A stretch of DNA of 64,000 bases from positions 208,986 to 272,985 of the forward strand of contig NZ_SSWH01000004.1 of NCBI RefSeq assembly GCF_004803505.1, given 5' to 3'. This DNA comes from Arthrobacter echini (GTDB lineage Bacteria > Actinomycetota > Actinomycetes > Actinomycetales > Micrococcaceae). The translations under genes and the position numbers were made by a program. The notes under the pieces are model-generated. The model had not been told where the DNA came from. It worked only from the letters and a program-made list of their open reading frames with translations, and did no database searches. Positions 55,001 through 63,067 of the stretch are shown here, in pieces. How positions within the stretch are numbered: the stretch's first letter is position 1; each line of letters starts with the position of its first letter.

Positions 55001-57264
55001 GTGCCGCCCAGCAGCGGATCCACGTTCCACACGTCGCGGTTCGTGTTGCCGATGAAGCGGACCATGGCGGAATTGATGCCCTTGTTGGTCACGCCGCCGT
55101 ACTGCTTGTCACTGGCCCAGTGCGACCAGATGGAGTCGCCCTCGAAGCTGTAGGCCCACTCGGAGGCGAGTTCGAAGCCCATGCCGTGGAGCTGGCTCGC
55201 CAGCGATTCGGCGAGCCAGCCGCTCGAGTAGTACACGTCGATGTAGATCGTGTCGAGTCCTGGGACCTTGTCCCGGAGCTCCTGGAAGCGATCGAGCACG
55301 TGCCCTTCGCCCAGATCGTAGCGCTGGTCGATGAGGTGTGACTGGTTCAGCCAGTTCCAGCCGAGACCCTTGCCCTGGATGAGCCGCTCACTGAAGGCGT
55401 CGGCCTGCTCGTACACCTCCGTCGTATTGACGTGGACGGCGAAGTCGGCGTTGTAGTCGTCCCCTGTCTCGACCAGGGAGTTCATGTCCTCGAGCCCGCC
55501 GGCGCGTTCGTTGAAATTGCTGCCGTAGTCGGTGTTCGCGCTGTCGTGACCCTCACTCGTGTAGCCCTTCAGCAGTACCCACTGGCCGAGGTCATCCGTG
55601 GCCAGGGAGATGCGCTTGGTGTTGTCGAGGGTCTTCAGGAACGGATTCGTCGTCTCGCTCGCGATGTTGAACGGGATGCGCTGCGCGACACGCTCGGGGA
55701 CGCGATCGGCGCCCTTCGGCGCGGGCAGCACGTCCCGCAGCAGGATGGCTGCGTCCTGCCAGTCGACTCCGTTCACACCGTTGCGGTCTCCGGTCACCAC
55801 GATCTCGGCGCGCGGGTTCTCGTAGCGAGCCACGCGCTCGTCCGTTGCACCCCGCGGCGCCCAGACCCAAGCGCCCGATGCGAGCTGTGCATGCCGCACG
55901 CCGTCGGCGTCGGCGGTGATCTGCGTGCTCAGGCGGGAGTTCGTCGCGGTGCCGGCACCCTGCTCCTGGTCCGGGGTGGCGTTGGAGTAGACGCTGGCCG
56001 CGAGTGCGTCCGTCGACACGAAGGCGTACGGTGCCCCGACGCTTGCCGCATCGGTGTTCGTCTCGTCGGTCAGGGAGATGAAGCGGTCCGCCGTCCGGGT
56101 GGAGTCGGTATCGATCCTCGTCCGTGACAGCGAGGCGCCGTCATCCGTCGAGGACACCCGGACGAGGGACTGCCCGGGAATCGCGATCGTGTTCACGGAG
56201 GACTCCTGCGCCCCGCTGATGTCCTCGATCTCGAAAACGACCCTGCCGTTGCCGGCCACCGTGATGGTCGAGGTGATCTCCAGATCTCCCAGGCCGGGAA
56301 CGGTCGACACATAGCGGGCCGTCGCGTCGTCGACAGCCTCGAACGCCGTGGTCGCCTGCTGGTCCACTCCGTTGATCCGGAACCCGCTGAGCAGTTCCGG
56401 CTGTCCGGCGAGGGATTCGCCGTCGAGGCTGTAGGAGAGCGCCTGCGGGAATTCCTCGGCGACGGTGACGGTGAAACCGTCCGCGGTGAGGTCGTGGGCG
56501 GTTGCGTCGCCGGCCGGCGGGACCGGCCGTGCCAGTTCGACCGCCCGGATGATGCTGGCTGCGACGATCCCACCGGTCTGATAGGAGGAGGTGAATTCGA
56601 CCTTGACGTACCGGCCGGTCACGGCGTCGGCGAACTCCGCCTGCTGCATGGTTCCGGGAGCATTCGCGAACTCGCCGGTCGCTACCGGATCGCCCCACCC
56701 CTCCGACGCTTCCGGGTCGTCCGCGACGGATGCGTCGGAGGATACGTAGACGTCGTAGCCCTTGGCCTGTCCGACCCCCGACTTCATCGCGTACTGCAGT
56801 TCGGTCAGGTCCCGTTCCTTGCCCGTGTCGAAGGCTATCCAGTGCGGGAAGGGGTCTGCCGCGATACCGTCCGCGTACTTCACGGTCCACTCCTCGGCGA
56901 GATCATCCGTCAGGATCGCCGCAGCGGTCCCGTCCACTGCCGGAGGCGCGGGGTACGCCGGCGATTCCGAGCTGAAGCCGATGATGGTGTACTGGCTCGC
57001 CGGGACCACCGTCGGAACCGGCGCTTCGGGAGGATCGGTCGGCTCGGGAGGATCAGTCACGGTGGCTCGCGGCTGGACAGAGCCGGCGAGACGGTACGGA
57101 ACGGGCGGGGCCGACTTCGGCTGCACCGAGACGGGTGCCGTGCTTCCCACTCTCGTAGCGACCGGCAGGCTCGCGGCCTGTGCTGGAAGCGGCACCAGTG
57201 CCAGGGTGAGCCCGGCCACTGCCGCGCAGACCAGCGAATTGCGGGCCTTCGATGATGCTCTCAC
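52045..57264 (-). CDS. GH101 endo-alpha-N-acetylgalactosaminidase, secreted multidomain
   Basis: Releases Gal-beta1,3-GalNAc (core 1) from Ser/Thr of mucin-type glycoproteins. The 1739-residue protein has a signal peptide (cleavage near AQA-AS), a Pro-rich linker, an N-terminal F5/8C-like domain (about 110-235), a GH101 beta-supersandwich and catalytic barrel (about 260-830) with TIYIDVYYSSGW (Asp about 676, candidate nucleophile) and LASEWAYSFEGDSIWSHW (Glu about 702, candidate acid), beta-sandwich/CBM domains, a NEW3-like domain, a second F5/8C domain (PHWVQMDLG), an FN3 domain and the 93-residue module shared with the sialidase. The start is GTG. No LPxTG. It heads a GH101/WxL-like/DUF916 run. 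Confidence 0.9.
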   Translation of the reverse strand: MRASSKARNSLVCAAVAGLTLALVPLPAQAASLPVATRVGSTAPVSVQPKSAPPVPYRLAGSVQPRATVTDPPEPTDPPEAPVPTVVPASQYTIIGFSSESPAYPAPPAVDGTAAAILTDDLAEEWTVKYADGIAADPFPHWIAFDTGKERDLTELQYAMKSGVGQAKGYDVYVSSDASVADDPEASEGWGDPVATGEFANAPGTMQQAEFADAVTGRYVKVEFTSSYQTGGIVAASIIRAVELARPVPPAGDATAHDLTADGFTVTVAEEFPQALSYSLDGESLAGQPELLSGFRINGVDQQATTAFEAVDDATARYVSTVPGLGDLEITSTITVAGNGRVVFEIEDISGAQESSVNTIAIPGQSLVRVSSTDDGASLSRTRIDTDSTRTADRFISLTDETNTDAASVGAPYAFVSTDALAASVYSNATPDQEQGAGTATNSRLSTQITADADGVRHAQLASGAWVWAPRGATDERVARYENPRAEIVVTGDRNGVNGVDWQDAAILLRDVLPAPKGADRVPERVAQRIPFNIASETTNPFLKTLDNTKRISLATDDLGQWVLLKGYTSEGHDSANTDYGSNFNERAGGLEDMNSLVETGDDYNADFAVHVNTTEVYEQADAFSERLIQGKGLGWNWLNQSHLIDQRYDLGEGHVLDRFQELRDKVPGLDTIYIDVYYSSGWLAESLASQLHGMGFELASEWAYSFEGDSIWSHWASDKQYGGVTNKGINSAMVRFIGNTNRDVWNVDPLLGGTVLRDFEGWSAKDDWNVYYEGIWKENLPTKYLQHFPITSYEQGVRATFEAPVEARIEDGTRVVTQNGAEVLRGDTYLLPWGETNDEGISSPLDADKMYLYSGTGVTRAFTLTDAFDGVTDFVQYRLTDSGRVKVADVSAQDGELTLTADANTPYVVVPVGTAPPVSDVDFGEHTGIVDPGFNGDSLDPWSPTGGAEIIRTPKGDPVVRLGIDESGISQQVDGLEPGARYALGAYVEIGPRAERSTALTVTGDGVDAENRFEVTPARNYVGSDTKHNTYMQRATVEFTAPDSGTVTIGVSAAEGDPAVTIDDLRVQKIETLDEGETIGEPIDVPEDALFWDFEDNQPGWGPFVRGGASGLSDAATSISRLNLPFTQKEWKNAHAPFNTGAIKGKAIDDVLNGAHSLKAHYESDGLLYRTIPARAPFIPGHEYEVSLSYQSSNANVYSWVLGTDDVEAGTSSTLRTTPLGFANETKRLTQNFIASCASDWVGLSKAGTATGSDLVIDDVVIRDLGATGDEPGCARVTVDGSDGEFAPGVTSTLTTTFTNSENTPVTNIGVALADVPEGWTAQVAEENGNLFDSVAPGETVSTQWLLTPAAGTAPGVVEISAAATYDVECKPRTVRGYLNLRVAERAAVPLSSITPTASSQQPNNATEGNVRYAFDNNTSTLWHTSWTPTPFPHWVQMDLGSTYSVDGLGYLNRTSGGQNGRIQDYTVQVSADGTNWTEVAAGAFQADSASYQNVDFPEVDVRYVKLNALSSHNGLQFAAAAELRVYGTGGTPPTGFAPGERTADPDCDDESQAPGAPRDVEAVVDDDGVVLSWTAPESDGGSDISEYRIYREGSDEPIGSVDAATTTFRVGGLQAGTSQRFAVAAVNETGEGARSEWTDAVTVPGSPVRASVVPRCLGGKVYVYVSVLNEGAGPVDVRVSSDVGVKSFRGVQPGKSGSAALSARAASIGDGQVGVAVTGADGVENEFSVAYDAISCR

Positions 57265-57366
57265 GAAGGGTTTTCCTCTCGATGACGTCTTCGTCCGATA
57301 CGTGGGATGACTGATCGCTCGTCCATGACGACGCGCGGCGTCGACCGATGGTGGGCCCGCGCGGAC

Positions 57367-58278
57367 CTACCCTTTCACTGCCCCGGCGGTCAGACCGGAG
57401 CGCCAGTAGCGCTGGAGGGTGAAGAAAAGGATCACGAGCGGGACGACGCCGAGCAGCGCGCCCAGCATGACCGCTCCCTTGTCCGGAGCGAAGTAGCTGA
57501 TCATCCCGTAGAGCCCGAGTGTCACGGGCTTGAGCTCGGGCGAGGAGATCATCATCAGCGGCAGGAGGAAGTTGTTCCAGGTGGCCACGAAGATGAAGAG
57601 GAACATCGTGACCATCGCCGGCGTGAGCAGGCGCAGGACGATCGTGAAGAAGATCCGCGCCTCCCCTGCACCGTCGATTCGTGCTGCCTCGAGAACCTCG
57701 TCGGGGACCGACGTCTGGGCGTACACGACCCCGAGGAACACCCCGAACGGCGAGACACAAGAAGGGATGATGATGGACCAGACCGTGTTCGTGGCACCGA
57801 CCGCATTGAAGACGGTGTACAGCGGGATGGTGAGCAGTGCGATCGGCATCAGAAGCCCGGCCATCGTGGCGGCAAGCATCGTGCGACGTCCGGGGAAGAC
57901 GAATTTGGCAACCGCGTACCCCGCCATCGTCGAGATGAGGGTGCCGACCACGCCCGCGGTGAGCGAGTAGAACAGGGAGTTACCGACCCAGCGCCAGAAG
58001 AGCCCCTGGGTCCAGGACATCAGTGACTCGTAGTTCGTCCCGAGATTCATGTCGGCGAACCAGAAGCCGAAGGTCGAGGCCAGATCGGAGTTGCTCTTCG
58101 TCGAGGCGACGATCAGCCAGATGACGGGGAGCAGGAAGTACAGCGTGACGAGAGTGAGGACCACCGTGGTGACCACCCGCGATACCGGGCTCGGGGCGAT
58201 CGACCTCGGTGGCTGGTCCTCCACCGACTTGATCTGCCGGCGGATGGGCTTCTCGGCTGCTTCGACGATGCTACTCAC
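57367..58278 (-). CDS. Carbohydrate ABC transporter permease, MalG type
   Basis: A 303-residue permease with six helices; the EAA loop is EVLEAARIDGAGEARIF and the C-terminal LQRYWRSGLTAGAVKG is the typical MalG-family ending. The start is GTG 58278 with GGAGGG upstream, inside the end of the preceding gene. Downstream partner of the MalF-type permease. Cognate ATPase not in the window; such systems often share an MsiK-type ATPase. Confidence 0.92.
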   Translation of the reverse strand: MSSIVEAAEKPIRRQIKSVEDQPPRSIAPSPVSRVVTTVVLTLVTLYFLLPVIWLIVASTKSNSDLASTFGFWFADMNLGTNYESLMSWTQGLFWRWVGNSLFYSLTAGVVGTLISTMAGYAVAKFVFPGRRTMLAATMAGLLMPIALLTIPLYTVFNAVGATNTVWSIIIPSCVSPFGVFLGVVYAQTSVPDEVLEAARIDGAGEARIFFTIVLRLLTPAMVTMFLFIFVATWNNFLLPLMMISSPELKPVTLGLYGMISYFAPDKGAVMLGALLGVVPLVILFFTLQRYWRSGLTAGAVKG

Positions 58279-58281
58279 GGG

Positions 58282-59241
58282 TTAGTCCCTCCTGCGCTGT
58301 AGGGAGGCGTACACGACCGCGAGCACTCCGGCGATGATGGCCATGAGGATGGAGATGGCATTCGCGGGTCCCGAGCCCGATGGCGAAATGGTGCCGGTCA
58401 TGGTGTTGTAGGCCATCATCATCGGCGTGTAGTCCTTGCCCATCCAGGGATTGACGGTTTCCAGGATCACGGGCTCGTTGAAGAGTTGGATGGTGCCGAT
58501 GATGGACAGCAGGACTGCCAGCAGGGCAGCACCACGGACACTGGGAATCTTGATCCGCGTGGCGATCTTGAAGCCGGATGCTCCGTCGATCCGTGCCGCC
58601 TCGTACAGGTCGTGCGGGATGGCCTGGAGCGCGGCGAGGAAGATGAGCATGTTGTACCCCGTGTACGTCCACGTGGTCATGTTCGCCATGGAGAACAGGA
58701 TGGTTCCGGGGGTCATGAGATCGACCCAGTCCGGCAGCCAGGGCAGGAAAGGTGACAGTGACGGAGTGTAGAGGTAGAGCCACATCATCGCCGCGATGAC
58801 GCCGGGGATGGCGTAGGGCAGGAAGTACGACAGCCGGAAGAAGCCCACCCGTCGGACCAGGAAGGAGTCGAGGAGGAGAGCCAGAACCAGCGCGAGGCCG
58901 ATCATGATGGGGATCTGGATGCCGGCGTACAGCACCACACGCCCCATTCCCCTCCAGAAGGCGGTGCCGCTGGCCGCTGTGATGAAGTTGTCCAGTCCTA
59001 CGAACTGCTCGACGACGCCGCCGCCGCCGAACAGGCCCTCGTTACGTGGCACCTGGGCGAAGAACGCAGAGCGTATGGCGACCACGATCGGGATGACGAA
59101 CACGACGATGAACAGGATGGCGAACGGCGCCATGAAGAGCAGACCCGTTCGCGCCCCGGGATTCCGCCTGCGCCGGGTCCTCGGTTCAGGGCTTCTGGCT
59201 CGCGTAGGCGGCTCGGAGGCAACTTCGGTAGCCGAACTCAT
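58282..59241 (-). CDS. Carbohydrate ABC transporter permease, MalF type
   Basis: A 319-residue permease with a long N-tail (Arg-rich EPRTRRRRNPG), six helices and the EAA loop DLYEAARIDGASGFKIA. Gene order SBP-MalF-MalG on the minus strand next to GH112 suggests it carries galacto-N-biose/lacto-N-biose. Three bases separate its TAA from the next start. Confidence 0.92.
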   Translation of the reverse strand: MSSATEVASEPPTRARSPEPRTRRRRNPGARTGLLFMAPFAILFIVVFVIPIVVAIRSAFFAQVPRNEGLFGGGGVVEQFVGLDNFITAASGTAFWRGMGRVVLYAGIQIPIMIGLALVLALLLDSFLVRRVGFFRLSYFLPYAIPGVIAAMMWLYLYTPSLSPFLPWLPDWVDLMTPGTILFSMANMTTWTYTGYNMLIFLAALQAIPHDLYEAARIDGASGFKIATRIKIPSVRGAALLAVLLSIIGTIQLFNEPVILETVNPWMGKDYTPMMMAYNTMTGTISPSGSGPANAISILMAIIAGVLAVVYASLQRRRD

Positions 59242-59272
59242 CGTCGTGCTCCTTACATCGAGCGGGTATGAC

Positions 59273-59307
59273 GGTGGTGCGCCAGGTGCTGATCCTGGCG
59301 CACCACC
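59273..59307 (-). terminator. Intra-operon hairpin after the sugar-binding protein gene
   Basis: GGTGGTGCGCCAGG (59273-59286) and CCTGGCGCACCACC (59294-59307) form a 14-bp stem just after the binding protein stop (minus strand), before the permease genes. Similar in placement to the hairpin at 33971-34004. Confidence 0.6.
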
Positions 59308-59315
59308 ACCGGCTG

Positions 59316-60629
59316 CTACTCCGAGACGGGAAGACCCAGATTCTCCAGCGTCGCCACCGCCGTTGTCTGGGCGGTCTCGAAGATGTCGGTCACCTGAGCA
59401 TCTCCCGCGGCGACGTTGGAGGCCTCCTCGCTCATGGTCACGAGGGAGGAGAAGCCCGGTGCGTAGGGGAAGTCCGGGTTGAGATTCTCGGTCGCCACGG
59501 CCAACTCGCCCATGACGTCCTGTCCGCCGAACTGGCGGGTCATCTTCTCCGGGGTCTCCACCTCGATGTCGGCGGCGGGGACCAGGCCCTGCGAGGCGAG
59601 GAAGTCACCGCTGGTGTTCAACCAGTCGAGGAACTCCAGGGCTGCCTCGGGGTTCTCGCATCCATCCATGACCGCGACCCCGGAGCCGCCGTCCGGACCG
59701 CTCATCACGCCGTTGCCGTAATCGGGCAGCTGCGCAACACGCCATTGCCCCTCGGCCTCGGTGCCGTCCAGATCGTCGAGCAGGAACCCTGCCTCCCAGG
59801 CGGCACCGACATGGCCGATCAGAGTTCCGTCGGTCAGCGCCTGGGTGAAGCCGTCGCCCCAGCGCTGCTGCACCAGCACCTCGTCGTTGTCCAGCAGATC
59901 CTGCCAGAGGGACGCCACGTTCTGCGCGCCGTCGCCGTTCGCGTTGACGACCCACGCGTCGCCGTTCGTGCTGAACCACGTGTCGCCCGCCGCGGCCGCC
60001 TGTGCAGAGAGCCAGTACTGGCCCTCGTCGGGCATGAAAGCTGCGATGTTCTTTCCGTCTGCCGCCGCAGTTTCCGCAGCGGCCCGGAATTCGTCGAGAT
60101 TCGTCGGTACCTCGATACCCAGGTTCTCGAATTCCGTCTCGTTGTAGTAGTACACGAGCGGCCCGATGTCCTGCGGGAGCCCGACGGTCGCGTCACCGAC
60201 CTGCATGAGTCCTCGCGCACCCTCCGAGAAGTCCTCCTCGTAGGCAGCGGCCTCCTCGGTCACGTCCGCGAGCAGGCCCTTCACATAGGCCTCGGGTACT
60301 TCCGCGTATCCCATCTGCGCGAGGCAGGGCCCGTTTCCGGCATTGATGTCGGTCTCGAGCCTCACGGACATCTCGGCGGCCTCGCCGTCGAACTTCGTCG
60401 GCTCGACCTGGATCCCGGGGTTGGCCGCGTTCCACTCGTCCACCTGCTCCTGGACCGTGGTCATGCCCTCACCGTCAGGGAGCCGGTGGGTGTAGGTGAT
60501 CGTCACGGGATCGCTCTCCGAGGGTGCGTCCGCCTCGGTCGACGAGTCGCCACAGGAGGCGAGTCCCAGGGACAGGAAGCCGACGGTGGCCAGGAGCGCC
60601 GCGCGCTTCGTTCGGGTGACTGGTGTCAT
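59316..60629 (-). CDS. Sugar ABC transporter solute-binding lipoprotein
   Basis: A 437-residue family 1 binding protein with a lipobox (GLASC near residue 21) and SBP segments VDEWNAANPGIQVEP, VGLPQDIGPLVYYYN, DWLNTSGDFLASQGLVP. I chose the ATG at 60629, with GAGAGG upstream; the frame stays open to 60749 but reaches across the operator region. Ligand inferred as galacto-N-biose/lacto-N-biose from the adjacent GH112 and GH101 genes. Confidence 0.88.
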   Translation of the reverse strand: MTPVTRTKRAALLATVGFLSLGLASCGDSSTEADAPSESDPVTITYTHRLPDGEGMTTVQEQVDEWNAANPGIQVEPTKFDGEAAEMSVRLETDINAGNGPCLAQMGYAEVPEAYVKGLLADVTEEAAAYEEDFSEGARGLMQVGDATVGLPQDIGPLVYYYNETEFENLGIEVPTNLDEFRAAAETAAADGKNIAAFMPDEGQYWLSAQAAAAGDTWFSTNGDAWVVNANGDGAQNVASLWQDLLDNDEVLVQQRWGDGFTQALTDGTLIGHVGAAWEAGFLLDDLDGTEAEGQWRVAQLPDYGNGVMSGPDGGSGVAVMDGCENPEAALEFLDWLNTSGDFLASQGLVPAADIEVETPEKMTRQFGGQDVMGELAVATENLNPDFPYAPGFSSLVTMSEEASNVAAGDAQVTDIFETAQTTAVATLENLGLPVSE

Positions 60630-60737
60630 GGGTTGACCTCTCAACATCGTCGTTGGGCTAGCCGCCCACGTGACTGGATTCACAGAATTTACGCAGTATC
60701 TCCAGAGTTGTCTCAAGATGACGCCCTGCCAGTATAT

Positions 60738-60752
60738 GACGTGAATCACGTC
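60738..60752. promoter_or_regulatory. Palindromic candidate operator upstream of the sugar transporter
   Basis: GACGTGAATCACGTC: 7-bp arms GACGTGA and TCACGTC around a single base. AATCACGT recurs at 60744-60751 and 60758-60765. It lies between GH112 and the binding-protein gene and is a plausible site for the DeoR-type regulator of this cluster; binding unproven. Confidence 0.4.
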
Positions 60753-60769
60753 GCATCAATCACGTTCGA

Positions 60770-62980
60770 TCACTTTCCGGTAACTGCTCCTGTCGCAGCC
60801 CGCATATCGTCCTGCGTGAACCAGCGGCTCTCGCCGGGCGCCAGGGAGACGGCGGTGCTGCCGAGGGGTGAGTGCACGACGCTGTGCACGCTGTCATGGG
60901 ATGCATTGCAGACCAGTAGCTGCTCACCTTCGCCGTAGTACGCCACCTCCATCCGGGCATCCTCCGCCCACCCGAGGTCGGCGAGCTCGTCCTCGCGATT
61001 CACGGCCCAGTAGAGCGCCCGGTGGAGCAGACGCGCGTTCGAGCTCGTGTAGGGCAGCCCGGCCAGATACACGGAGCGGCCGCGCCCGAACGGGTGTACT
61101 GCGGCTCGGACGGTGCCCTCATGCATGGCGAGCACCGTGGTGTCGGTGCTGGTGACGACGACGTTCTCCGCACCGTCCCCGGAGTCGAATGCGTCCTCGA
61201 GATCATCGATGATGAAGTGGTCCTCGGTCGGCTGGTCGTACCGCGTGGTCGACAGCGACCAGCCGAGCTCACGATCCACGCCGAAGATGTCGGAGAGCTG
61301 CAAAACCGCTCCGCCGCCGGCAGCCGCGCTCGGTTCCCCGACGCCGATGAGTCCGCCTCCCTGTGCGACGAACGCGCGAACGGAGGTCTGCAGGGCCGGG
61401 TCACGCCAGAGCTCGCCGCCCGAGTAGGCTGTCCCGGCCGCCCCTGCATTGATGAGCACGCCGATGTCCGAGGGCACCGACGCACGGATGTCGTCGAACG
61501 ACAGGAACCTCACCTCGAAGGGCAAGCCCGCAAGGGATTCGATCACGCCGACATACGACTGTGTCTGCCGGTAGGGCAGTGCATGGGCGACCATGTGGGT
61601 CTGCCAGCTGCGCAGGCTGCCCCAGGCATTGATGATCCCGACGGTGAACGGGGCGTTGTCCGGTCGCCGGCCCCCGGAGCGATCGTGGATCTCACGGAAC
61701 TCGTCCGCGATGGCCTCCACCCGGTCCACGAAGTCGGGGTATTCGAGTGCCAGTGACAGATACCCTCCGTAGCCGATGCGATCGAGAGGCGAGCGGACCA
61801 CGGCTCGCCGAGCGGTCAACCAGGCATCGAGGGCTTCCCGTGCGGGCTCTCCCCCGGGCCTGAACGTGTCCGGGAACAGGTAGGGCAGGAAGCGACCCTC
61901 GCGGTACCGGACGCCGGGGATGTCGGAGATCATGCGGCACGTCGCGGCCGAACCGACCGATCCCACCACGGCGTCCAGACCCGCATCCGGGAAATGAGGA
62001 CCGTACGGCTCGGTGCCGATCCAGTTGTCTCCCAGGAACATCATCGCTTCCTTGCCGGCCTCGTGGGTGAGGGTGGTCAGCTCACGGACCCGCGAGGTCA
62101 CGAAACGGTGCTGGAAGTCGATCCACGCACGGAAGGTGGCGGTCGGTACCCGGAAGGGTGAGTTGTAGTAGCCCTCGTCGATAAAGTCCTCGGCCCTCAA
62201 CCGGATACCTGTCTCGCGCTCGAACTCCTCCATGGCAGGCACGGACACCGAGGCCGAGTAGCCGAACCAGTCGACGTAGCGTTCCCGGGCATCGGCTCCG
62301 AAGACGAGTGTGAAGTGGTAGAAGAACGTCGTGAACCTGACGACGTCGACCTCCGGGTGATCCTGGAGCCAGTGCGCCAGGGAAGAGCGCATGTGCTGCC
62401 AGGTCTCGTCGTGGCGGGCATCGTAGGGCTGTTCCTTGACCTTCGTCGGATCCGACGCCCAGTCGTTGGTGACGTAGTTGTACATCTGCGTGGAATCCCA
62501 GAGCTGGAACGCCAGGAACGACACGGTGTACACGTGGTGCGGTTGTGCCCGGGGGATCTCCACCACGGTGTCGGCGCCGTCACCGAGCACTCGCCACTCC
62601 TCGGCAGCCAGAGTCCGCCCCGCCGTACGATCGAGCACTTCCCACCACCGCGAGATGTCGCACGTCGTGTCGGGGGCGATCTGGTCGGCGAAGTAGCCGG
62701 ACAGGATGCGGATCCGCAGCGGCCCCTCGGCCGGGGCAGGAACGCGCGGGGACATCAGGTAGAGCTGCGTCCGCTGCTGAGGGTGCGACCGGGCCCAGTC
62801 CTCGTCGCCGCGGGCGACGAAGTAGGTGGCGTACACGCGCGTCGCGAGATCCTGCACCGATTCCGGCAGCTCGGTGCCGTCGGAATTGCGCACGGCATCG
62901 GCCCCGAGGCGCTCCAGGAGGGCGGGCAGCTGATCGTCGAGGCCGCGTTGGATGGGAAGGGTGAGACGTCCAGTGGACAT
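60770..62980 (-). CDS. GH112 galacto-N-biose/lacto-N-biose phosphorylase
   Basis: Cytoplasmic phosphorylase that splits Gal-beta1,3-HexNAc with phosphate to Gal-1-phosphate and GalNAc or GlcNAc. The 736-residue protein has the family start GRLTLPIQRG, GADAVRNSDGTELP, TTFFYHFTLVFG and the general-acid Asp in FLGDNWIGTEPYG, then a GATase-like C-half and a beta end domain. ATG 62980 has CTGGAG upstream; an ORF from 63028 adds 16 residues not expected. Follows the DeoR gene and precedes the transporter. No signal peptide. Confidence 0.92.
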   Translation of the reverse strand: MSTGRLTLPIQRGLDDQLPALLERLGADAVRNSDGTELPESVQDLATRVYATYFVARGDEDWARSHPQQRTQLYLMSPRVPAPAEGPLRIRILSGYFADQIAPDTTCDISRWWEVLDRTAGRTLAAEEWRVLGDGADTVVEIPRAQPHHVYTVSFLAFQLWDSTQMYNYVTNDWASDPTKVKEQPYDARHDETWQHMRSSLAHWLQDHPEVDVVRFTTFFYHFTLVFGADARERYVDWFGYSASVSVPAMEEFERETGIRLRAEDFIDEGYYNSPFRVPTATFRAWIDFQHRFVTSRVRELTTLTHEAGKEAMMFLGDNWIGTEPYGPHFPDAGLDAVVGSVGSAATCRMISDIPGVRYREGRFLPYLFPDTFRPGGEPAREALDAWLTARRAVVRSPLDRIGYGGYLSLALEYPDFVDRVEAIADEFREIHDRSGGRRPDNAPFTVGIINAWGSLRSWQTHMVAHALPYRQTQSYVGVIESLAGLPFEVRFLSFDDIRASVPSDIGVLINAGAAGTAYSGGELWRDPALQTSVRAFVAQGGGLIGVGEPSAAAGGGAVLQLSDIFGVDRELGWSLSTTRYDQPTEDHFIIDDLEDAFDSGDGAENVVVTSTDTTVLAMHEGTVRAAVHPFGRGRSVYLAGLPYTSSNARLLHRALYWAVNREDELADLGWAEDARMEVAYYGEGEQLLVCNASHDSVHSVVHSPLGSTAVSLAPGESRWFTQDDMRAATGAVTGK

Positions 62981-63067
62981 GGTGCTACTCCAGTCGGAAG
63001 AAGGGTCGGGGAACGGCATCGCGATCACGGCCGAACAGGCTCACACGGGGAGCACGCATCCGGGTCC

